From NCBI GenBank assembly GCA_016201065.1, contig JACQDL010000041.1, forward strand, positions 1 through 64,000: 64,000 nucleotides of DNA, given 5' to 3'. Below, one piece after another: positions 8,401 through 15,631 of the stretch. The notes beneath the pieces were generated by a model, which ran no database searches, was not told the DNA's origin, and worked only from the letters and a program-made list of their open reading frames with translations. Each line of letters opens with the position of its first letter. Positions within the stretch are counted from its first letter, which is position 1. This stretch comes from Actinomycetota bacterium (lineage in GTDB: Bacteria > Actinomycetota > Actinomycetes > Mycobacteriales > JACQDL01). Position numbers and translations under genes: made by a program.

Positions 8401-9163
8401 GCGGAGCCGCCCCACCGATGTGCTGCTCGCCACGAGCATGCTGCAGGTGGGCGTCGACGTGCCGCGGCTGGGGTTGATGGTCGTCTCCGGGCAGCCGAAG
8501 AACACCGCCGAGTACATCCAGGCGACCTCCCGGGTCGGCCGGGGCCACGGCCCCGGCCTGGTGCTCACCGTCTACCAGTGGACCCGCCCGCGGGACCTCG
8601 CCCACTACGAGTCCTTCGGCTACGACCACGCCACCTTCGGGATGACCGTCGAAGGGGTCACCACGACGCCGTTCAGCGAACGGGCGCTGGACCGTGGCCT
8701 CACCGCCGTGCTGGCCACCGCCCGGCGGCACTCCTCGGCGGACATGCTTCCCAACGCGGCCGCGCACCAGGCATCCGTGACCGGGCCGGAGGTCGACGAG
8801 CTGGTCGAGGCGCTGGCCTGCCGGGCGGAGCGGGTCACCCGGGACACCGGTGCGGCCGACCGGGTCCGGCAGATGGCCCGCAACCGCTTCGACCGGTGGG
8901 GCCAGCGGCGCGCGGCGTTGCCGACCGGGCGCCTCGGCTACGTCGACGACGCCGGCGTGACCGGGTTGCTGCGTCACCCGAACGCCGGAGCCTGGGACCT
9001 GTGGTCGGCCCCGATGAGCCTGCGCGAGGTCGAGCCGCAGGTCCTGCTCCAGCTGGACGGCCGCGACGCCGCGATGGAGAACCCACCGCCGTGGAGCTAC
9101 TGGGACACCGGAGCCGACAGCGGCGCCGGAGCCGACGGCGATGCCGGCCGGGCGGACCGATGA
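5468..9163 (+). CDS. drmA: DISARM core helicase DrmA
   Basis: 1231 residues, the usual size for DrmA, a large SF2-type helicase-like protein of the DISARM anti-phage system. Walker A FPTGGGKTEAYLGL at about 495-508; DExH box as IQDELHLI with DELH at 755-758; motif VI-like QATSRVGRGHGPG from 1018. A Cys cluster CPWCGTP near 622 and CGDADGRC further on suggest a zinc-binding insert. GTG 5468 was chosen because GAGGGG lies 7 nt upstream. The N-terminus has a short VAVQPVAVRAVAVRA repeat. The stop overlaps the drmB ATG by 4 nt. DrmA works with DrmB on invading DNA; this operon lacks a methyltransferase gene. Confidence 0.93.
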   Translation: MSDQGQPIGATTVAVQPVAVRAVAVRAELESLLERDLLGPWDGPEEELPAGSQPAERYLLGRLVPRTPDAGIADGPKKDEDPADTDFGAPELADREVSVDAEDTGDAADAEPEATVRFGSMAASSLGVSFMVPTGVDTVVVTASWGRYERGPSQTQETQTGRPATVWRRHPAGGVVEIPLHVEDTGQRVPDPAQDGVVVAYQVRHRTLGSGGRVRMAHVSLVNAQQPPPGTPDTHRLYQAGLTVTALDGAAAIFVGHNDPELSAPPPSHDGEGLRLAMLHRATRKYATGAQCAVDADVREGQTRAWRLRTSCFPAAEVAPVVPGDAAAMPGLVLDMTRLGNPELAADDLVAGLRPLVSGYRGWLAAQRDRSRSDPEIARYAPAADDALAEAEEVAGRLDRAVDLLRDDGLAREAFRFANQSMARQRVRSELVRALMQTPDRSPTELLREIDVPANRGWRPFQLAFVLLCLPGLTDPAHPDAHRGADDARVQLLFFPTGGGKTEAYLGLTAYTLAIRRLHGVVGTGADARDGSDGVAVLMRYTLRLLTAQQFQRAAALICACELLRRERIAGGDHRWGSTPFRLGLWVGSSVTPNNYDEAKRQVTEAFGRGSQTGGPLQLTSCPWCGTPLMAGRDLHTDDARRRVLLFCGDADGRCPFGRHGSPTEGLPVLTVDEEIYRLTPALVISTVDKLAQLPWKGGTAPLFGLVDTRCPRHGWQTPDTAGWCRGKHPATGTLPAVTAQPALRLRPPDLVIQDELHLISDALGSIVGLYESIIDRLASRSQGGRVVRPVLVASTATVRRAADQVQQVFDRGLTVFPPQVLDAGETFFSTRLTPSAGSPGRRYRGICAPGERTKSVTIRVFATLLEHGQFLLDRHGAAADPYLSLVAYFSSTRELAGTRRLVDDDIAERLASRVVRTRRRRPEVKELTSRMPSDQIATILAELERPFDPQYDGSAALDRWRQASAAEREKEREAVAGRSRPTDVLLATSMLQVGVDVPRLGLMVVSGQPKNTAEYIQATSRVGRGHGPGLVLTVYQWTRPRDLAHYESFGYDHATFGMTVEGVTTTPFSERALDRGLTAVLATARRHSSADMLPNAAAHQASVTGPEVDELVEALACRAERVTRDTGAADRVRQMARNRFDRWGQRRAALPTGRLGYVDDAGVTGLLRHPNAGAWDLWSAPMSLREVEPQVLLQLDGRDAAMENPPPWSYWDTGADSGAGADGDAGRADR

Positions 9164-11040
9164 GCCGGCCGGGCAGGCGCGGGCTGCCGACCGGCGGGGG
9201 CGGGCGGGGCGGTGGGACCGACCCGACCCGGATCGGGCAGATCCGACCCAGCCAGCTGATCACCACCACCGGGGTCGGCGCCATCGCCGACCTGCCGGCG
9301 ATGAGCGTCATCATCCGCGGGCTGGACGCCTGGGCCCCGGAACGCCAGGACCCCATCGACGAACCGCGGCTGCTGGCGGAGGTGCGCGGCGTCCTCGGCG
9401 GTCAGGTCCGCGCCCTGCGCTCCGCGCCATGGGACCCCCAGGCCGACGACGACCCGTGGACCCGGGTCGGGGTCCCCGTCACCCCCTTCCCCCGCTGGGT
9501 GCGTTGCCCCGCCTGCTTCCGGCTCGGCGTGGTCGACGGCAGCGAGTTCCGCCTCGTCCACCGCTGGGGGCGCCGCCCCGACCTGGCGAAGTTCGTCCAC
9601 CAGCACTGCCCGAAGCAGACCGGCCGCCGGGACACAAACCGACGGTCCTGCATCCCCGCCCGGTTCGTCGTGGCCTGCGACGACGGGCACCTCGACGACT
9701 TCCCCTACGTCGAGTTCGTCCACCACGGCCGGAGCGAGCCCTGCGGCGGCCCGCAGCTGTCCATGTCCGACGCGGCCAGCACACTCAGCCCCCGGGTCCT
9801 CATCCGCTGTACCGAATGCCGCACCAGTCGCAGCATCTCCGAGGCGACCGGCCGATCCGGCTGGCAGGTCCTCCCCCGATGCCGGGGCCGGCACCCGCAC
9901 CTGCAACGCTTCGACGAGTGCGGCAGGCGGCTGCGGCTGATGGTCCTCGGCGCCAGCAACATGTGGTTCGCCGCCACCGCGAGCGCGCTGCACCTCCCGC
10001 ACGGCCGGGACGTCACCGACCTGGTCGCCGCGCACTGGGAGATCCTCGGCCAGCAGCCCAGCGCCGACGTCACAAAGATGATCATCGACGGGATGGATGC
10101 GCTGCGGGAGCTGCGGGGCGTGCCGATCGAGGACCTCTGGAAGCAGGTCGAGAGCCTGCGCGCGACCGGTGGTCCGCAACAGCCCGAGCCGTCCGGCGAC
10201 CTGCTGGACGCCGAGTGGGAGCTGCTGTCCCGCCCCACCACCGACCGCCAGGACGCCGACTTCCACGCCGAGCCCGCGCCCGCCACCCCGGATGGCTACG
10301 ACCGCCTGCTCGACCAGGTCGTCCTCGTCTCCCGGCTGCGTGAGGTCCAGGCCCTCGTCGGCTTCACCCGGCTGTCCGCACCGGAACGCCGCGACCTGTG
10401 CCCCCGTGGCCGGGTCCCGCTGGCCAACGCGGCCGAGACCTGGGTGCCCGCCGCCGAGCAGCGTGGGGAGGGGATCTTCCTCGAACTGCGCGAGCCGGCC
10501 GTCGCCGCCTGGGTGGAGCGGGTCCGCGACCACCCCCGCATCCAGGCCCTCGACGCGGCGTTCGCGCGATGGAGCCGCAACCGCGACCGCGATCCCACCC
10601 CCGGCTTCCCGCTCCCCCGCTACCTGCTCATCCACACCCTCAGCCACCTGCTGATCCGGCAGGTGGCCCTGGAGTGCGGGTACTCCTCGGCGAGCATCCG
10701 CGAGCGCCTCTACATCGGCCGCGCCAGCGCGCCCGCGGCCGGTGTCCTGCTGTCCACCGCTGCCAGCGACAGCGAGGGCACCCTCGGCGGGCTCGTCGCG
10801 CTCGGACAGCCCCGCCACCTCAAGCGGCTGCTCGACGGCGCGTTCCGCGAGGCGGAACGGTGCTCCTCGGACCCGCTGTGCGCCGAACACGTCCCCCTCG
10901 ACCCGTCCGACGCCCTGCATGCCGCCGCCTGCCACGCCTGCCTGTTCGCCTCCGAGACCAGCTGCGAGGCGAACAACCGCCTGCTCGACCGGGCCGTCCA
11001 GGTCGACCTCACCGGCGACGGCCTGGCCTTCCCGAGATGA
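9160..11040 (+). CDS. drmB: DISARM core protein DrmB (DUF1998)
   Basis: 626 residues. It begins with the typical RIGQIRPSQLITTTGVGA segment, then a zinc-ribbon-like RCPACFRLG. The C-terminal DUF1998 domain starts near 488 (YLLIHTLSHLLIRQVALECG) and ends with the conserved cysteines CSSDPLC (about 568) and CHACLFASETSCE (about 591). DrmB is the partner of the DrmA helicase in all DISARM classes. ATG start overlaps the drmA stop (ATGA), and its own stop overlaps the drmC ATG, so the three proteins are translationally coupled. Confidence 0.92.
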   Translation: MSRPGRRGLPTGGGGRGGGTDPTRIGQIRPSQLITTTGVGAIADLPAMSVIIRGLDAWAPERQDPIDEPRLLAEVRGVLGGQVRALRSAPWDPQADDDPWTRVGVPVTPFPRWVRCPACFRLGVVDGSEFRLVHRWGRRPDLAKFVHQHCPKQTGRRDTNRRSCIPARFVVACDDGHLDDFPYVEFVHHGRSEPCGGPQLSMSDAASTLSPRVLIRCTECRTSRSISEATGRSGWQVLPRCRGRHPHLQRFDECGRRLRLMVLGASNMWFAATASALHLPHGRDVTDLVAAHWEILGQQPSADVTKMIIDGMDALRELRGVPIEDLWKQVESLRATGGPQQPEPSGDLLDAEWELLSRPTTDRQDADFHAEPAPATPDGYDRLLDQVVLVSRLREVQALVGFTRLSAPERRDLCPRGRVPLANAAETWVPAAEQRGEGIFLELREPAVAAWVERVRDHPRIQALDAAFARWSRNRDRDPTPGFPLPRYLLIHTLSHLLIRQVALECGYSSASIRERLYIGRASAPAAGVLLSTAASDSEGTLGGLVALGQPRHLKRLLDGAFREAERCSSDPLCAEHVPLDPSDALHAAACHACLFASETSCEANNRLLDRAVQVDLTGDGLAFPR

Positions 11041-11807
11041 GCCCCGCCGACGTGGCCACCGTCGCTGCCCGGCTCGCGCAGACCCTGCCACGGGCCGACG
11101 TCGCCGACCTCGCCGTGGCTGCCGGCTCCGGTCCCGCCGCGGTCGAGCGGCTCCGGTCCCGCGCCCCGGCGCCGGTCGTCCGCGCCGGCTGCGACGACCT
11201 CCTCAGGCTGCTCCACGGCGGCAGCGCCGCCCCGCTGGTCGCCGGTGCGCTGCTGGGTGCGGCGCAGGCGACGAGCGACCAGCGCGCCCGGCAACGCATC
11301 GACGTGGTGTGGACCGGCCCCGCGTCCAGCGTCAGCACCAGCCGGCTGACCGCGGCCGTCGTCATCGAGATGATCGACGCCGCTGGCGAGGAGATCGTCC
11401 TCGCCAGCTTCGCCACGAACGACGAGCCGACCATCGTCGCAGCCCTGCGGCGGGCCGCCGACCGGGCCGTGGGCATCACGCTGCTGCTCGAACGGCCGCA
11501 GGACAACCCCAGCTACAACTCCTCGCGCGACCCGTTCGCCGCCCTGCCGGCCCGCCGCCTGGTGTGGACCCGCCCCGCTCGCCCGGAGCGTGCGGCGATG
11601 CACGCGAAGGTCATCGTCGTCGACCGCCGCACCTGCCTCGTCAGCAGCGCCAACCTCACCGGCGCCGCGATGGAGCGCAACCTGGAGTGCGGGGTGCTGA
11701 TCCGCGGCGGCGACCAGCCCGCACAGATCCGCGACCACCTGCTCGCGCTGCTCGACGCCGGGACGTTCACCGTTGCCGCCAGCACCGCAGCACCCCCCAC
11801 CGGGTGA
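11037..11807 (+). CDS. drmC: DISARM core protein DrmC (phospholipase D-like)
   Basis: 256 residues with a phospholipase D fold. One HKD motif, HAKVIVVD (H189-D196), is followed by SSANLTGAAMERNLECG, typical of single-HKD nuclease-like PLD proteins that act as dimers. The N-terminal 90 residues are Ala-rich and helical. In DISARM, DrmC is the third core component and has been reported as less essential than DrmA and DrmB. ATG overlaps the drmB stop. The operon ends here at a hairpin 5 nt downstream. Confidence 0.9.
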   Translation: MSPADVATVAARLAQTLPRADVADLAVAAGSGPAAVERLRSRAPAPVVRAGCDDLLRLLHGGSAAPLVAGALLGAAQATSDQRARQRIDVVWTGPASSVSTSRLTAAVVIEMIDAAGEEIVLASFATNDEPTIVAALRRAADRAVGITLLLERPQDNPSYNSSRDPFAALPARRLVWTRPARPERAAMHAKVIVVDRRTCLVSSANLTGAAMERNLECGVLIRGGDQPAQIRDHLLALLDAGTFTVAASTAAPPTG

Positions 11808-11811
11808 CGCG

Positions 11812-11828
11812 GCCACGCCCGGCGTGGC
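11812..11828. terminator. Bidirectional hairpin between drmC and the SDR gene
   Basis: GCCACGC-CCG-GCGTGGC, a perfect 7-bp stem with a 3-nt loop, fills the 22-nt gap between two convergent genes. There is no U-tract, as is common in high-GC genomes. Confidence 0.5.
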
Positions 11829-11829
11829 G

Positions 11830-12723
11830 TCAGCCGGCCGACGACCTCGCGACCAGGCCGGTCAGCTCCTCGCTGACCCGCCACAGCCGCGCCGCGACGT
11901 CCTGGTCCCGGGCGACCTTCGAGGGTGTCGCCGGCCGCCCCTTGCTGCTGAGGAACGCGCCGGTCGTCGCCGCGACGTCGGGCGAGGACGCCAGATGGAT
12001 CGCAGTCCGCGCGGCACGCTCGGGGCTGCTCATCACCGGCAGCAGCAGCCGCATCACCGCGCCGGACACCCCACGCTGCCGCCGCGGCATGCTGGTGGCG
12101 ACCAGACCCGGCTCGAAGACGTTGGCCGTCACGCCGGTTCCCGCCAGCCGCCGGGCCAGCTCGTAGCTGAACACCAGGTCGGCGAGCTTCGACTGGCCGT
12201 AGACCCGCATCGACCGGAACCCGCGGGCCGCCTGGAGATCCTCGAAGTCGATCTTCGCGGAGCGCTGGGCCAGCGAGGTGACGTTGATGACCCGGGCCGG
12301 CGCGCTCCGCTCAAGCAGCGGGCGCAGCAGGTTGGTGAGCAGGAACGGCGCCAGGTAGTTCACCGCGAACATCCGCTCCAACCCGTCCGGTGTCTCCTCG
12401 CGCCGCGACAGCAGCACGCCAGCGTTGTTGATCAGGACATCCAGCCGCTGGTAGCGGCCGAGAACCTCACCCGCCAACCGCCGAACATCCGCCAACGACG
12501 CCAGGTCCGCGAGCAGCAGGTCGGCGGCCGGACCGCTCCCCTCCCGCGCGATGTCGGCGAGCACCGCCTCGCCCCTGCCCCGATCCCGCCCGACCACGAC
12601 GACCCGCATGCCCAACCTGGCGAGACCGAGTGCGGTCGCCCGCCCGATCCCGTCCGTCGCGCCCGTGACCAGGGCGATCCTTCCCGCTGCCGTGCCGTGC
12701 TGGCCCCCTGCCGACCTGCTCAT
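11830..12723 (-). CDS. Short-chain dehydrogenase/reductase
   Basis: 297 residues. Classical SDR: NAD(P)-binding GATDGIGRA near the N-terminus, NNAG, catalytic Ser in VINVTSLAQ and the YGQSK (YxxxK) pair. It resembles the retinol dehydrogenase/light-dependent protochlorophyllide reductase-like group; substrate cannot be told. ATG 12723 has GGAGG 8-9 nt upstream (an ATG further upstream in the frame lacks one). It is divergent from the MarR gene, with a palindrome between them, suggesting MarR control. Confidence 0.88.
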   Translation of the reverse strand: MSRSAGGQHGTAAGRIALVTGATDGIGRATALGLARLGMRVVVVGRDRGRGEAVLADIAREGSGPAADLLLADLASLADVRRLAGEVLGRYQRLDVLINNAGVLLSRREETPDGLERMFAVNYLAPFLLTNLLRPLLERSAPARVINVTSLAQRSAKIDFEDLQAARGFRSMRVYGQSKLADLVFSYELARRLAGTGVTANVFEPGLVATSMPRRQRGVSGAVMRLLLPVMSSPERAARTAIHLASSPDVAATTGAFLSSKGRPATPSKVARDQDVAARLWRVSEELTGLVARSSAG

Positions 12724-12808
12724 GAATGGTTCCTCCCGGTCTCGGTCGCCAGCCCTGGAGAACATGCTCCCGGGCGTGACTATCTATGGCGCAACCATCA
12801 TGACAGAA

Positions 12809-12839
12809 AGTTCATCTCGGTACCATCGATGTCTGAACT
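12809..12839. promoter_or_regulatory. Candidate MarR operator
   Basis: AGTTCA (12809-12814) and TGAACT (12834-12839) form an inverted repeat around a 19-nt centre containing GGTACC and ATCGAT. It sits in the 127-nt gap between the divergent SDR and MarR genes, immediately before the MarR start. Confidence 0.4.
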
Positions 12840-12850
12840 AATGCCGTAGC

Positions 12851-13372
12851 ATGGCTGGCATGGATGCGCTCACCGGACCGGAACGGCTCCAGGCGTGGCT
12901 GACCCTCGTCCAGACCCACACCCTGGTGGCCCGCGCCCTCAACGACACCCTGGAGCGCTCCTTCGGCCTGTCCCGCAGCCAGGCCGAGGTGCTGACCCGG
13001 CTGTCCCAGGCGCCGGAAGGGCGGCTCCGGATGTCCGACCTCGCCCGCCTCATGATGGTGAGCAAGAGCGAGGTCACCCGGCTGGTCGACCGGCTGGAAC
13101 AGACCGGGAACCTCCGCCGGGAGCTCGCTGCCTCGGATCGCCGGAGCACCTTCGCCACCCTCACCGAGGCCGGCCAGCGGACGGTCGAGGCGACCCGCCC
13201 GGTCCTCCAGCAGGTGCTCGCGGAGCGGTTCGTCGGCCACCTCACCGACGCCGACGTGCGGGACCTGCTCCGCGGCTTCAAGAAGGTGCTCGACGGCAAC
13301 GGCGAGTGGGACGAGATCCGCTCCTGCCCGGAGTCGCCGGTCGGCGACCACCGGCAAACCTCCGGACAGTGA
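12851..13372 (+). CDS. MarR-family transcriptional regulator
   Basis: 173 residues. Winged helix: LRMSDLARLMMVSKSEVTRL as recognition region and a wing with ASDRRSTFATLTEAG, both typical of MarR. Such proteins bind palindromes as dimers and release DNA on binding phenolic or other small ligands. Start ATG 12851 or ATG 12860, neither with a strong ribosome binding site. It probably controls the divergent SDR gene and itself through the inverted repeat just upstream. Confidence 0.88.
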   Translation: MAGMDALTGPERLQAWLTLVQTHTLVARALNDTLERSFGLSRSQAEVLTRLSQAPEGRLRMSDLARLMMVSKSEVTRLVDRLEQTGNLRRELAASDRRSTFATLTEAGQRTVEATRPVLQQVLAERFVGHLTDADVRDLLRGFKKVLDGNGEWDEIRSCPESPVGDHRQTSGQ

Positions 13373-13390
13373 CCTATCGGCTCGGGATCT

Positions 13391-13413
13391 TCGACGTCGG
13401 CGTGTCACGTCGA
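13391..13413. terminator. Hairpin between marR and Nudix genes
   Basis: TCGACGT-CGGCGTGTC-ACGTCGA, a 7-bp stem in the 80-nt gap between convergent genes. Terminator function is inferred from position. Confidence 0.35.
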
Positions 13414-13452
13414 TCTGACCCAACCGGAGACGAGTCCCGCACACGGTCCCGA

Positions 13453-13998
13453 TCAGTCGACGAAGGGCTCATCGGGGTGGGTCAACGCGTGGTCGATGCG
13501 AAGACGGATCGCGGGATGGATTTCAAGATCACCCAGCTTGTCGGAGGCGACCCAGCGAAGCTCAAGAGCCTCGCGCGGGTCGGGCACGAGCGTTCCACCG
13601 ACAGGACGGGCGTGCAGGCAGACGTTGATCGGCTGGCGGACCTCGGTGACCGTGCCACCACGGGCGTAGGCGATGACGTGGCCAGGGTCGGAGAACACCC
13701 CGACCAGGCCGGTGACCTCGATCTCGACGCCGGTTTCCTCCCGACATTCACGGATGCCGCAGGCGCGGACGGTTTCGTTCTTCTTCAGGCCCCCGGTGGG
13801 GATCGTCCACAGGCCGTTGTCCGCGCGGCGCAGCATGAGCACCCGCCCGGCGTCGTCACGCACAACCACGGACGCGGAGGGCTTGCGGCTCGTCGGTTCC
13901 GGGGCGGTGGGGTCGTGGTAGTAGTCCACCCGCACCGGGCCGCCATCGGCCGGACCCGACCACCGGACCTTGCCCCGCGGCTTTCCCCTGGGGGTCAT
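13453..13998 (-). CDS. Nudix hydrolase
   Basis: 181 residues. The Nudix box runs GGLKKNETVRACGIRECREE followed by TGV, matching Gx5Ex7REUxEExGU with Cys in the hydrophobic position. The fold suggests hydrolysis of a nucleoside diphosphate linked to another group; the substrate is not predictable. Start ATG 13998 (MTPRGKPRGKV) gives a basic N-terminus. It stands alone, downstream of the TetR gene on the same strand but read away from it with only 25 nt between. Confidence 0.85.
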   Translation of the reverse strand: MTPRGKPRGKVRWSGPADGGPVRVDYYHDPTAPEPTSRKPSASVVVRDDAGRVLMLRRADNGLWTIPTGGLKKNETVRACGIRECREETGVEIEVTGLVGVFSDPGHVIAYARGGTVTEVRQPINVCLHARPVGGTLVPDPREALELRWVASDKLGDLEIHPAIRLRIDHALTHPDEPFVD

Positions 13999-14023
13999 GG
14001 TCCGGTTCCCCGCCCGGAGCCGA

Positions 14024-14617
14024 TCACTGCGCACGGTCCGGTGACTCGAGGTCGCGGGTGGGGGTGAGGTCGACGGCGGCTGCCACGCCACCGAGCGCGA
14101 GGGTGCGGAACATCCGGTCCACGTCGTCGGCACTGGCCCTCGCGTCGCCTTCGAGCCAACCGGAGAGCACCGACACGCAGGTCGCCGTCACGAACTGGAC
14201 CAACACCTCCAGCGGCACATCGACCCCGGGCCGCGGCCGGTACCGCTGGAGGTCCTCCCGGACCAGGCCGGCCACCATGTCGGTGAACCACTTCAGGAAG
14301 AGGCTGCCGGCCCGCCGGCCGGCCATCGCCCGGTACAGCAGCCGGTGGCTGCGGGCATGCCGGAAGAGCTCCAGGCTGAACCCGAACGGGCGGTCGCCGG
14401 CCGTCCCGTCGATCATCGGGCGGAGGATCTCGGCGCCGCTGAGCAGCAGGTCGTCCTTGTCGCGGAAGTGCGCGTAGAAGGTGGACCGGCCGACGTCCGC
14501 GCGGTCGATGATGTCCTGCACGGTGACCGCCTCGTAGCCCTTCTCGATGATCAGGTCGAGCAGCGCCGAGTTCAGCGCCGCCCTGGTCCGGCGGACCCGC
14601 CGATCGCTTCCCACCAC
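14024..14617 (-). CDS. TetR-family transcriptional regulator
   Basis: About 197 residues. N-terminal helix-turn-helix ALLDLIIEKGYEAVTVQDII plus DRADVGRSTFYAHFRDKDDL, the standard TetR pattern, followed by a helical ligand-binding domain. The frame is open for another 85 codons upstream, but those are Arg-rich and poor. GTG 14617 gives normal TetR length with GGAGG 12 nt upstream. It is divergent from an ABC transporter operon and most likely represses it. Confidence 0.85.
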   Translation of the reverse strand: MVGSDRRVRRTRAALNSALLDLIIEKGYEAVTVQDIIDRADVGRSTFYAHFRDKDDLLLSGAEILRPMIDGTAGDRPFGFSLELFRHARSHRLLYRAMAGRRAGSLFLKWFTDMVAGLVREDLQRYRPRPGVDVPLEVLVQFVTATCVSVLSGWLEGDARASADDVDRMFRTLALGGVAAAVDLTPTRDLESPDRAQ

Positions 14618-14756
14618 GGTGATGACCACCCTCCGCCGCCGTCGCCGCCCCGTCGGGACGCCGAGTTTCGGGACTGATCGCGGGCCGGTGTCCGGTTCCG
14701 CACTCCGGCGGCCGTGCCGTCCGTTGACCCCGTTCCGGTCGACCCAGACCATCGGT

Positions 14757-14790
14757 CGAACACAGTGTCTTGAAACTAACTCATTGTTCG
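14757..14790. promoter_or_regulatory. Candidate TetR operator / promoter region
   Basis: In the TetR-ABC intergenic gap, CGAACA (14757-14762) and TGTTCG (14785-14790) form an inverted repeat. Inside is a second palindrome ACACAGTGT (14760-14768) followed by TTGAAA (14770-14775), a possible plus-strand -35. The local A/T content is higher than in the surroundings. Confidence 0.35.
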
Positions 14791-14863
14791 TCCGACTGGC
14801 GCGGAACGGCACGGAAAGACACGACCGCCGGCCCGCGCCGGACCCGCTGAAAGGGAACGCCGC

Positions 14864-15631
14864 ATGCGTCACACCACCTCACCGCTGATCACGACAACGG
14901 AGCCGCGACCGCCCGGCACCAGGGAGTCCATCTCGGTCCGGGGCGCGGTCAAGACGTACTCCTCGCCGGCCGGGGAGTTCACCGCCATCGCCGGCATCGA
15001 CCTGGCGGTCGAACGCGGTGAGTTCGTCGCCATCGTCGGCAGGTCGGGCAGCGGCAAGACGACGCTGCTGAACCTCCTGGCCGGCATCGACCGCCCCACG
15101 GCCGGCGAGATCGTGGTGGCCGGCGCCCCGGTCCACGACCTGGCCGGCTCCGCGCTGGCCTCCTGGCGGGGCCGCTCGATCGGGCTGGTCTTCCAGTTCT
15201 TCCAGCTCCTGCCGACGCTCACCGCGGTCGAGAACGTCATGCTGCCGATGGACTTCTGCGACACGTTCCCGGTCCGGGAGCGGCGTGCCCGCGCGCTGGA
15301 CCTCCTCGACCGGGTCGGCGTCGCCGACCAGGCCGCGAAGCTCCCCTCGTCGCTGTCGGGTGGCCAGCAGCAGCGCGCCGCGATCGCCAGAGCCCTGGCC
15401 AACGACCCGCCGATCCTGCTGGCCGACGAGCCAACCGGAAACCTCGACTCGCACACCAGCGAGTCGGTCCTCGACCTCTTCGCCCAGCTCTCCGCCGAGG
15501 GGCGGACCGTCGTCATGGTCACCCACGAGCGGGACGTCTCCGGATATGCCACCCGCCAGGTGACGCTCGTCGACGGCCTGATCGGCGAGGACACCGGCAC
15601 CGCTGCCGCCCTGCCGGACGGCCGGTCATGA
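14864..15631 (+). CDS. ABC transporter ATP-binding protein (MacB/LolD type)
   Basis: 255 residues. Walker [11 protein letters not shown]-loop [20 protein letters not shown], signature [15 protein letters not shown] and Walker [14 protein letters not shown], as in the MacB/LolD/FtsE group. The 24-residue N-terminal extension is unremarkable. Its stop overlaps the start of the FtsX-type permease (ATGA), so the two are made together. Energises extrusion or envelope-related transport rather than classic channel import. Confidence 0.92.
   Translation: MRHTTSPLITTTEPRPPGTRESISVRGAVKTYSSPAGEFTAIAGIDLAVERGEFVAIVGRSGSGKTTLLNLLAGIDRPTAGEIVVAGAPVHDLAGSALASWRGRSIGLVFQFFQLLPTLTAVENVMLPMDFCDTFPVRERRARALDLLDRVGVADQAAKLPSSLSGGQQQRAAIARALANDPPILLADEPTGNLDSHTSESVLDLFAQLSAEGRTVVMVTHERDVSGYATRQVTLVDGLIGEDTGTAAALPDGRS

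Noticed and set aside
7157-8977. 606-codon minus-strand frame opposite drmA
   Set aside because: Same reason: low-complexity complement of the helicase core.
1-11807. Mobile element carrying the left island
   Set aside because: No integrase, transposase, terminal inverted repeats or tRNA attachment site could be seen; the island may extend beyond the left edge.
11830-13372. SDR and MarR genes as DISARM accessory genes
   Set aside because: Convergent or divergent to drmABC, separated by a hairpin, and of ordinary metabolic families not associated with DISARM.
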